Of a DNA stretch of 22,924 bases, positions 1-6,324 are shown in pieces. The notes below the pieces were generated by a model, which was not told where the DNA came from, searched no databases, and saw only the letters and a program-made list of their open reading frames with translations. The DNA comes from JAHEJX01 sp041605955 (GTDB lineage Bacteria; Actinomycetota; Acidimicrobiia; Spongiisociales; UBA5794): assembly GCA_041605955.1 (NCBI GenBank), contig JBFIXI010000069.1, forward strand, positions 1 through 22,924, read 5' to 3'. The translations under genes were made by a program, and so were the position numbers. Positions within the stretch are counted from its first letter, which is position 1; each line of letters opens with the position of its first letter.

Positions 1-777
1 GGCGACGAGATCAACGGCGTCGAGATCGTGCGGCGGGTGCTTGCCGACCTCGATCCATCCGAGCTCGGAGGCACGTTGATCGCAGTCCCCGTGGTCAACG
101 TCCACGGCTTCAATACGGGCGATCGATATCTCCCGGATCGCCGCGATCTCAACCGGGCGTTTCCGGGCTCGGCGCGGGGCTCGCTGGCATCACAAATCGC
201 CAACCTGCTCGTCACCGAGGTCGTGCAGCGCTGCAGCGTCGGCATCGACCTCCACACCGGTTCGGATCATCGCATCAACCTGCCCCAGATCCGCGCCGAT
301 CTCGACGACCCCGACACGCTGGCTCTCACCAAGGCTTTCGGCGCGCCCATAGCCATCCACTCCCGCACTCGGGACGGCTCGCTGCGTCAAATAGCTGCCG
401 ATCTGGGAACGCGAGTATTGCTTTTCGAAGGCGGCGAGGCCAAGCGGTTCGATCCTGACTCGATCACGATCGCCACGGCTGGAGTCCGTCGGGTGATGGC
501 AGCCATGGAGATGCTCGAGGACGACGATGACCCGCCCGTCGAGTGCGTGCTGTCACGCAAGAGTCGGTGGATGCGTGCCCCCCGCAGCGGGATCCTCAAC
601 CTCGGCGTAGCGCGCGGCGACCGGGTCGAAGAAGCCGACTCCCTCGCGGCGATCCACGACCCCTTCGGTAAGCGCCTGGGAACGCTGAAAGCACGGGCGG
701 CCGGAATCGTGATCGGCCACACCCAGAACCCGCTCGTCAACAAAGGTGACGCGGTTGCTCACATCGCCGACGTCTGA
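1..777 (+). CDS. AstE/AspA-family zinc deacylase (succinylglutamate desuccinylase/aspartoacylase-like), 5' end missing
   Basis: The reading frame is open from base 1 and ends at TGA 775-777, giving 258 visible codons; the start lies outside the window. The first residues, GDEINGVE, fit the end of the family's HGxE zinc motif, so the zinc-ligand His is just off the edge. DLNRAFPG (about residue 50) is the family's substrate-binding Arg signature. IDLHTG (His about 85) supplies a third zinc ligand, and LLFEGGE (about residue 140) fits the catalytic Glu region. The last 75 residues resemble the beta-rich C-terminal domain (RSGILNLGVARGDRVEE). Family members are M14-like metallohydrolases that remove acyl groups from N-acyl amino acids. 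The exact substrate cannot be read from the sequence. No link to the downstream sigma-factor cluster is evident. Confidence 0.85.
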   Translation, partial: GDEINGVEIVRRVLADLDPSELGGTLIAVPVVNVHGFNTGDRYLPDRRDLNRAFPGSARGSLASQIANLLVTEVVQRCSVGIDLHTGSDHRINLPQIRADLDDPDTLALTKAFGAPIAIHSRTRDGSLRQIAADLGTRVLLFEGGEAKRFDPDSITIATAGVRRVMAAMEMLEDDDDPPVECVLSRKSRWMRAPRSGILNLGVARGDRVEEADSLAAIHDPFGKRLGTLKARAAGIVIGHTQNPLVNKGDAVAHIADV

Positions 778-867
778 CCACTTCCTGGTCAGCTGTCACC
801 CAATTGAGAGGTTGATTCGTCTGTCCTAACGAGAGCTCTGAGAAGAGGAGCGCGTCGGAAGGTGCAG

Positions 868-1275
868 ATGATGAAGGACGAGAGATGGTGGCTGGGATCG
901 GCCGTGCTGGTGGCTGCGCTGATGATCGCCCTCGGCGTGGGGAATCTGATAGAGGATGACGGGGGACCGCTCTACGGCAAGGTGATCTTCGCCGCCGTGT
1001 TGATCGGTGGGGCGGCTCTCGTTGGCGGCGGAATCCTTGTGCGACGTGGCGATCCGAATCGCGGCAGCCGGATGGTTGGTATTGGGGTGCTCCCGGGTGC
1101 GCTGGGCATAGCGCTGTTCTGGTTTCCGCCTGCGCTGGCCGTCGGAGTACTTGCCTTGATCACGGCCGTGCACGCATTCCGCAACTCTGAGCGGGTGGCA
1201 AGTGGGGTCCAGTGGTCCTTCTACGGCCTGACAGTGGCCGCACTCGCTGTGACGTTCAGCGGCGCTTGGTTCTGA
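868..1275 (+). CDS. Small four-helix membrane protein, unknown function
   Basis: The protein has about 135 residues and four hydrophobic segments: roughly residues 10-26, 40-60, 70-90 and 110-130. Charged loops such as RRGDPNRGSR lie between them. I do not recognise the family. The start is uncertain: a GTG at 862, ATG 868 and ATG 871 are all in frame. GGAAGG at 857-862 is spaced best for ATG 868 or 871, so 868 is given. The gene is followed after 52 bases by another small membrane protein and then by an ECF sigma factor, so it may belong to an envelope-related cluster. A weak promoter-like pair (TTGAGA 804-809, 17-base spacer, TAACGA 827-832) precedes it, but its -10 box is poor. Confidence 0.7.
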   Translation: MMKDERWWLGSAVLVAALMIALGVGNLIEDDGGPLYGKVIFAAVLIGGAALVGGGILVRRGDPNRGSRMVGIGVLPGALGIALFWFPPALAVGVLALITAVHAFRNSERVASGVQWSFYGLTVAALAVTFSGAWF

Positions 1276-1327
1276 TGGCCACACAGTTCGCACTCCGATC
1301 TGACATGATTCTCTGGAGGAGGAACCT

Positions 1328-1726
1328 ATGAACTGGTGGGTCCTCGAGCTCATAACCGTGGGCGTGTTGTTCGTAGCACTCGGCGTGCTTGGCCCTCTGA
1401 TCAAGCGCTTCGGTCGCAGCTATGCCGCCGACGTGTTTCGGGCGAATCCCCGCACGGGCAAGAGCTACATCATCCTGATGGACGTCGCCTATTACCTGAT
1501 CTTCACGGCATACATCCTCTTCACCACGGTGTTCGAGCGGCAAATCGGCTGGGCCGAGACGGTCAACGCCGAGCAACTGCGTGCCTCCACCGTGCGCGTG
1601 GGAGGGATGCTGCTGATCATGGGCGTGCTGCACGGCGCCAACGTGCTCAGCCTGCCGATCATCGGGCGCCTGCTCGGTCTCGGCCGCCGAATCGATGAGG
1701 ACGCCCGGGAACCGCGCGCTGCCTGA
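1328..1726 (+). CDS. Small membrane protein sharing a domain with the anti-sigma-like protein two genes downstream
   Basis: This 132-residue protein starts at ATG 1328 behind a strong ribosome-binding site (GGAGGAGG, 1315-1322, 5-base spacing). It has about three hydrophobic segments: residues 5-25, 50-70 and 95-115. The motifs MDVAYYLIFTAYILFTTVF and MLLIMGVLHGANVLSLPI are closely matched by LDIAYYLIFTAYIVMSLVF and LLLLMGVLHVGLLLALPL in the protein encoded at 2310-3038. GPLIKRFG likewise matches GPAIRRFG. The two proteins therefore share a homologous membrane domain, most likely from a local duplication. The stop TGA (1724-1726) overlaps the sigma factor's ATG (1726) as TGATG, which implies translational coupling. 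The function is unknown; association with the sigma/anti-sigma pair is inferred from overlap and homology. Confidence 0.85.
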   Translation: MNWWVLELITVGVLFVALGVLGPLIKRFGRSYAADVFRANPRTGKSYIILMDVAYYLIFTAYILFTTVFERQIGWAETVNAEQLRASTVRVGGMLLIMGVLHGANVLSLPIIGRLLGLGRRIDEDAREPRAA

Positions 1727-2313
1727 TGCCCGCTTCGCTCTCTGCCCGCGTCGGGATCGCTGCGCAGTGGCTAATGACGGCCATCGACCGTGCCGTCTCC
1801 GTCGTCACGAGCGCAAGCACGGACCGGTTGCTCGTCGAGCTGTTCGCCGCCGAGAGTGCTCGGCTGGTGCGGCTGGCCAGGATGTTCACCGACGATCGCA
1901 ACGCGGCCGAGGATCTGGTTCAAGAGGCCTTCATCCGCCTGCACCGGGCGGCCCATCGCATCAAGGATCCGTCCAAGGCAGCCGCTTACTTGCGCTCCAT
2001 CGTCATCAATTTGGCTCGAGACCACAACCGGCGTGGCCTCATGTCGCTGCGCCACCAGGAGGCGCTTCCGCCGGGATCAGCGCCCGACGCCCCCGAGGAC
2101 GTTCTCGAGCTCGATGAGCAACGGCGTCGCGTCATCGACGAGTTGCGCGACCTGTCGGCCCGCCAGCGCGACTGCCTGCTGCTTCGCTTCTATCTCGAGC
2201 TGACCGAGCAAGAAACGGCCGAGGCTCTCGGCATCTCCAAGAACTCGGTCAAGACGCACTGTCGCCGCGGCATGGAGGCCCTGCGGGTCAGGCTCGAGGG
2301 GGTGGCAACGTGA
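1726..2313 (+). CDS. ECF-type RNA polymerase sigma factor
   Basis: This 195-residue protein has the two-domain ECF layout. Sigma region 2 covers about residues 38-104 and includes NAAEDLVQEAFIRLHRAAHR. Region 4 covers about residues 128-190, with LSARQRDCLLLRFYLELTEQ and the helix-turn-helix TAEALGISKNSVKTHCRRG. A linker rich in Pro, Asp and Glu joins them. ATG 1726 overlaps the preceding stop; Met17 (1774) is an alternative start, because the first 16 residues lie outside the conserved domain. The stop overlaps the next gene's GTG (2310-2312), as is common for ECF sigma/anti-sigma pairs. It would direct RNA polymerase to a regulon that cannot be identified here. I saw no convincing GGAAC-type autoregulated promoter upstream. 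Confidence 0.95.
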   Translation: MPASLSARVGIAAQWLMTAIDRAVSVVTSASTDRLLVELFAAESARLVRLARMFTDDRNAAEDLVQEAFIRLHRAAHRIKDPSKAAAYLRSIVINLARDHNRRGLMSLRHQEALPPGSAPDAPEDVLELDEQRRRVIDELRDLSARQRDCLLLRFYLELTEQETAEALGISKNSVKTHCRRGMEALRVRLEGVAT

Positions 2314-3038
2314 CCGTCGAGCAGCTCCTGATCGACGCGCTGCACGCCGCAGACGACTACCAACCAAGCCCCGATCTCTTTGCCAAAGTGCAGCGGTCGA
2401 TCGAAGAAGATGCCGCCCACCGCCGGCGCGTACGGCTGGTGCTGGGCGGGGTGGCGACGGGGATGCTGGCGATTGGTGGCTACCTGGCGCTGACCGTCGA
2501 CGTCGTCGCCGGCGACGTGACCATGGCGTTCACCGCTCTGGAGATCCTCGTCACCGCCGTGATGATCGTGATCGTCGCCGTAGTGGGCCCGGCGATTCGC
2601 CGTTTCGGTGAGCTGTACGAGCGTGCGGCGTTTCGGGGCAGCGCCGCCACCGGGACTGCGGTCTTGCGACTCCTCGACATCGCCTACTACCTGATCTTCA
2701 CCGCATACATCGTCATGAGCCTGGTATTCGACCCCACATTGGCGTTCGATGCGGGCCTGGCCGCCCAACTCCGTGGCGAGCTCGACCGAGTCGCCGGTCT
2801 GCTGTTGCTCATGGGCGTTCTGCACGTCGGCCTGCTGCTGGCGCTGCCGCTGGCCGGGCTGGTTCACACCGCGAACGAGTGGCGGATGCGTATCGCCGCC
2901 GGCGCTAGGTCTTCCGACAAGTTGGCGGCACGCGTCGACAAGGTGATCACCGTGGTGGCATGGGTCGTGGCGATCTTGGTCGTGCTCCAGCTGGTGTTCC
3001 TCGTGCTCAACCTGGTGCTCCTGGGACTCGGCGGATGA
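2310..3038 (+). CDS. Multi-pass membrane protein in the anti-sigma position
   Basis: GTG 2310 overlaps the sigma factor stop (GTGA). The 242-residue protein starts with about 45 soluble residues (TVEQLLIDALHAADDYQPSP onward) resembling the cytoplasmic N-terminus of an anti-sigma factor. About five membrane segments follow, near residues 47-68, 72-93, 113-137, 153-175 and 210-238. There is no HxxxCxxC zinc anti-sigma motif. The second to fourth segments form the domain also found alone in the protein encoded at 1328-1726. The anti-sigma role rests on position, overlap and N-terminal character, not on a recognised domain. If correct, the membrane domain could be the sensory part that releases the sigma factor. 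Confidence 0.75.
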   Translation: MTVEQLLIDALHAADDYQPSPDLFAKVQRSIEEDAAHRRRVRLVLGGVATGMLAIGGYLALTVDVVAGDVTMAFTALEILVTAVMIVIVAVVGPAIRRFGELYERAAFRGSAATGTAVLRLLDIAYYLIFTAYIVMSLVFDPTLAFDAGLAAQLRGELDRVAGLLLLMGVLHVGLLLALPLAGLVHTANEWRMRIAAGARSSDKLAARVDKVITVVAWVVAILVVLQLVFLVLNLVLLGLGG

Positions 3039-3832
3039 GCATTACGGCGGCGCTTCCGGTCGGATGTCCGACTAGCTGGGCGGGGCTGCTCCGCCACATC
3101 GCCCGGGGTGGCCTGGCCGCCCTGATGACCGGGGTGCTGCTCGGCGGGGTGGGCGGCCGGCTGGCGATGCGGCTCTCTGCACTGATCGATCCGGCGTCGC
3201 GCGGCAAGATGACGGCCGGCGGCGCCGTTGTCGGCGAGTTCACGTTGTCCGGGACGCTAGGCCTGATCGTGTTCGCCGGCTTGGGTACGGGGGTGTTGCT
3301 GGCGTTCCTGTGGGTGATCGTGCGGCCCTGGCTGCCGAACCGGGGGCTGTACCGCTATCTCACCGCCGGAGTCGTGTCAGTGGCGATGGGCGCCCATTTC
3401 GCCATCGAAGGCCGCAACATCGACTTCCTCATCCTCGATCCCAAGTTCGCCCAAGTGGCGATCTTCATGTTGCTCGCACTGCTGACCGGGCTGGCTGTCG
3501 TGGCTGTCGACGGTTTCCTCGAGCGCCGCTTGCCGGCGGCTGCGGGGGCGGCGCGGGGCTGGTACGGGCTGGTGGCGCTGTTGGGACTCTTGCTCGCAGT
3601 CCCCGCGAGCCGCCTGCTGTTTTCCGTTGATAGCTGTGATTGCGCCAGCCCGCCGCGACTGCCGGGAGCGCTGCTGATCCTCACCGGAGCGTTCACCGCT
3701 GCAGCTTGGATGACGGGCATCCAGCGTGGGGCAGTGCCGGGCTGGATCAGAATCGGCGGCCGTGGCGGGGCGGTGGCGATGGTGTTGGCCGGCTTGCTGC
3801 ACCTCGGCGGCGAGGTCGCCCACTTCGCCTGA
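3035..3832 (+). CDS. Polytopic membrane protein, unknown function, end of the sigma-factor operon
   Basis: ATG 3035 overlaps the previous stop as ATGA, so the real start is internal to the longer open frame that begins near 2960. The 265-residue product has six to seven hydrophobic segments. The first includes LAALMTGVLLGGVGGRLAMR, a Gly-rich helix, and others include LGLIVFAGLGTGVLLAFLW and FMLLALLTGLAVVAVD. One extra-helical loop contains SVDSCDCASPP, a Cys-x-Cys pair that could form a disulfide or bind metal if exposed. I do not recognise the family. Its job is probably tied to the sigma/anti-sigma pair, with which it is translationally coupled. Confidence 0.8.
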   Translation: MSITAALPVGCPTSWAGLLRHIARGGLAALMTGVLLGGVGGRLAMRLSALIDPASRGKMTAGGAVVGEFTLSGTLGLIVFAGLGTGVLLAFLWVIVRPWLPNRGLYRYLTAGVVSVAMGAHFAIEGRNIDFLILDPKFAQVAIFMLLALLTGLAVVAVDGFLERRLPAAAGAARGWYGLVALLGLLLAVPASRLLFSVDSCDCASPPRLPGALLILTGAFTAAAWMTGIQRGAVPGWIRIGGRGGAVAMVLAGLLHLGGEVAHFA

Positions 3833-3886
3833 CGGTGTGTCGTCCACGCCCGCCGCGCCGGCGTCATCGAGCTGGCGCAGCGGCCG

Positions 3887-4255
3887 TCAGTCCGGCAGCA
3901 CGTAGCTGGTGGTGGCATGCCCCACCAGCCGCTCCGGCGCACCGTCGATGTAGACGTCGGCGACGCCGTATGCCACGCGCCGCCCCACCTTGAGGACCTC
4001 GGCCCGGCACAGTAGGTCGCCACCGACCGCAGGGCGCAGGAAGTTGTATTTGAGCTCGTTGGTGACGGCGAGCGGCACTATTCCGATCTTGGTGAACAGC
4101 GCCCAGTAGAACGTTGCATCGGCCAGCGCCATCTGGATCGGACCGGCAATGAAGTCGACGGGCCGAGTCCAGCGGTCGTCGTAGGTGAACCGCCCAATGG
4201 CGATCCCGTCCTCGATGGCGTCGCACGTGATGTTCATCATGGCGCAGAACGGCAC
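3887..4255 (-). CDS. PaaI-like hotdog-fold thioesterase
   Basis: The 122 residues from GTG 4255 contain a typical PaaI-type hotdog core. RWTRPVDFIAGPIQMALADA corresponds to the long central helix with its active-site neighbourhood, and ELKYNFLRPAVGGDLLCRAE to the following strands. The ending HATTSYVLPD is typical of the family, whose members hydrolyse acyl-CoA thioesters. The N-terminus is doubtful. The frame stays open upstream to a stop at 4331-4333 and encodes LLPVTLEEIQAFNAEH, which looks like natural N-terminal sequence, yet that extension contains no ATG or GTG. A CTG at 4301-4303 preceded by AGGA is one possible non-standard start. The gene is convergent with the sigma-factor cluster and divergent from the kinase gene. 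Confidence 0.75.
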   Translation of the reverse strand: MPFCAMMNITCDAIEDGIAIGRFTYDDRWTRPVDFIAGPIQMALADATFYWALFTKIGIVPLAVTNELKYNFLRPAVGGDLLCRAEVLKVGRRVAYGVADVYIDGAPERLVGHATTSYVLPD

Positions 4256-4419
4256 GTGTTCGGCATTGAACGCTTGGATCTCTTCGAGTGTGACCGGTAG
4301 CAGGTCGATTCCTGTGGAGCTGACCTGACACTAGGCGCAGTGTTGGCAACCCGGCAGACCACTGCCCACAGAGAGCGACTGGCTACGCTCCCGGACGTGA
4401 CGCGTCGGACCCTGTCGCC

Positions 4420-6009
4420 GTGACATTCACCTCGGAGCCATGCGCACTTGCGATTGACCTGGGCACCAGCGGCGCCAAGGTAGCGCTGGTCGCGGCCGGT
4501 GGCGGCATCGTCGATTGGTCCTTCGCGCCCATCGAAACCCACGTCCTGCCGGGATCAGGTGTCGAGCAGGACCCCGATGATTGGTGGCGTGCCGTGGTGG
4601 CCGCGACCCGGGAGGTCACGACACGCAATCCGGCGGCGACTGAAGCGGTTGTCGCTGTCGGCTGCACAGGGCAATGGTCCGGCACGGTTCCGGTCGATGC
4701 CGGCGGTCGAGCCCTGTCCAGAGCATTGATCTGGATGGATGGCCGGGGAGCCGATCTGGTGAGAGAGCTGGTCGGTGGGGTTCCGCACGTCCAGGGTTAT
4801 GCGGTCCACAAGCTGGCACGTTGGATCCGCCTCACCGGAGGGGCGCCGGAGAAGTCGGGCAAAGGGCCCGTGGCGCACATCGCCTGGCTCAAGCACAATC
4901 GCCCGGACCTGTACGAGCGGGCCGCCACGTTCCTCGAGCCCAAGGACTACCTCAACCTCAGGCTCTCCGGGAAGGCGGCGGCCGGCTTCGACTCGATAGC
5001 GCTGCATTGGGTCACCGACAATCGCGATCCGGCCAACGTGCGCTATGCGGACCGTCTCGTGCACATGGCCCGTCTGGACAGGAGCAAGCTGCCCGAGCTG
5101 CGGCCGGCGACGGCCATATTGGGCTCCCTGCTGGAAGCACCGGCCGGGGAGCTGGGACTCCTCCCCGGTATCCCCGTAGCCATGGGCACGCCCGACCTCC
5201 ATTCCGCCGCCCTCGGCTCCGGCGCCGTTGCCGACTACGCGACCCATCTATACCTCGGCACCTCGTCGTGGCTCGTGGCTCATGTTCCCTTCAAGAAGAC
5301 CGACCTGCTTCACAACATGGCGTCGCTGCCCGCGGCGCTGCCGGGGCGGTATCTGCTGGCCAACGAGCAGGAATCGGCCGGGGCATGTTTGGTGTACCTG
5401 GCCGACTCACTGGAGATCCTGCCGCCGGGCCTCACTCCGGCGAGTCGCCCCGAAGAGGTCTTCCGTGGGTACGACATCATGGCTGAAGCTGCCGAGCCCG
5501 GTAGTGGGGGCATCATCTTTGCTCCATGGCTCAACGGCGAGCGCACTCCGATCGAGGACTCGCGCATCCGTGGCGGGTTCTTGAACCTCTCGTTGCGGGC
5601 AACCACCAACGATCTCGTCCGGGCGGTGTTCAAGGGCGTGGCGTTCAACACGCGATGGTTACTCGGATACGTCGACAAGTTCCTCGGGAGGAGCGCCGAT
5701 CCGATACGGATCATTGGTGGCGGCGCCCGTTCCGATGTCTGGTGCCAGATCTACGCCGATATCCTCGGGCGGGTGATTCAGCGCGTGAAGAGGCCGCGCC
5801 TGGCCAATCTGCGCGGGGTGGGCCGGCTCGCTCTTCTGTCCGTCGGCAGCATCTCGGCCACCGATCTCGAGAACAACGTTCCCATTGCCGCCACCTTCCA
5901 TCCCAATGCGGCGCTCCGGCGACGATACGACTCGCTGTATCGGGAGTTCTTGGCGTTCCAGCGGGCGACGCGGCGCATCCAATCGCGTCTCGATGACCGG
6001 AATCGATGA
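4420..6009 (+). CDS. FGGY-family carbohydrate kinase (xylulokinase-like)
   Basis: The 529-residue protein shows both FGGY domains. The N-terminal phosphate loop is AIDLGTSGAKVALV (about residues 11-24). IWMDGRG (about residue 107) is a sugar-contact region, and Asp259 in GTPDLHSAALGSG is the expected catalytic base. The C-terminal ATP-binding motif is IRIIGGGARSDVWCQIYADI (about residues 430-450). The usual Gly-Ala-rich motif after this is altered (NLRGVGRLALLSVG). Such kinases phosphorylate xylulose, ribulose, glycerol or related substrates; specificity cannot be read here. GTG 4420 is chosen because the phosphate loop begins only ten residues later, but no Shine-Dalgarno sequence precedes it. 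It lies about 2.5 kb upstream of the BMC operon on the same strand, separated by a secreted-protein gene, so a role in feeding sugar phosphates to the compartment is only speculative. Confidence 0.9.
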   Translation: MTFTSEPCALAIDLGTSGAKVALVAAGGGIVDWSFAPIETHVLPGSGVEQDPDDWWRAVVAATREVTTRNPAATEAVVAVGCTGQWSGTVPVDAGGRALSRALIWMDGRGADLVRELVGGVPHVQGYAVHKLARWIRLTGGAPEKSGKGPVAHIAWLKHNRPDLYERAATFLEPKDYLNLRLSGKAAAGFDSIALHWVTDNRDPANVRYADRLVHMARLDRSKLPELRPATAILGSLLEAPAGELGLLPGIPVAMGTPDLHSAALGSGAVADYATHLYLGTSSWLVAHVPFKKTDLLHNMASLPAALPGRYLLANEQESAGACLVYLADSLEILPPGLTPASRPEEVFRGYDIMAEAAEPGSGGIIFAPWLNGERTPIEDSRIRGGFLNLSLRATTNDLVRAVFKGVAFNTRWLLGYVDKFLGRSADPIRIIGGGARSDVWCQIYADILGRVIQRVKRPRLANLRGVGRLALLSVGSISATDLENNVPIAATFHPNAALRRRYDSLYREFLAFQRATRRIQSRLDDRNR

Positions 6010-6011
6010 TT

Positions 6012-6028
6012 GTCCCGAGGATCGGGAC
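6012..6028 (+). terminator. Short hairpin just after the FGGY kinase
   Basis: Arms GTCCCGA (6012-6018) and TCGGGAC (6022-6028) pair perfectly around a three-base loop, beginning three bases after the kinase stop. There is no following T run, so termination is plausible but not assured. Confidence 0.4.
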
Positions 6029-6324
6029 GTACCTTGGCAAGGCTCTAGATGGTTCAGAGCTTGTCGAGGATCCGGTTTCCTGGTTGCAGGATCCAGGGGC
6101 ATTTCTTTAGGCTCTGGCCACTTAGGGGACAGAGGCATGGGGGACCGCATTCCAGCAGCGTGTGTCTGCTTCCGCGTGCCGAACTGGGTCGAGTGAGCGT
6201 TGGCGTGTAATGGTTCGGCAAACGGTGGGGGCGGGAGCCCTCCGCATCGTCTCCTGCGAGTCGCAATGGCCTGACTCGCCCAAGCTGCCATCGATGAGCG
6301 ATGGCACAGGACAGAAGGAATGAC
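6029..6324. other. Intergenic region before the LVIVD-repeat gene
   Basis: I see no convincing gene in this roughly 300-base stretch; the reading frames crossing it lack ribosome-binding sites and family signatures. It contains a small perfect dyad TGCGA-G-TCGCA (6255-6265) and a ribosome-binding site AGAAGGA (6313-6319) serving ATG 6325. No confident -35/-10 pair was found, although the promoter of the downstream gene should lie here. Confidence 0.5.

Noticed and set aside
3829..3890. Inverted repeat CTGACGG/CCGTCAG across the convergent gap
   Set aside because: The arms contain the two stop codons and enclose a 48-base loop; coincidence is more likely than a functional hairpin.
6069..6096. 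Two GGATCC palindromes near 6069 and 6090
   Set aside because: Short six-base palindromes in a GC-rich gap with no consistent arrangement; no evidence of a site or mobile element end.
6301..6303. ATG 6301 as start of the LVIVD-repeat gene
   Set aside because: The ribosome-binding site AGAAGGA lies downstream of it, and the signal peptide begins properly at ATG 6325.
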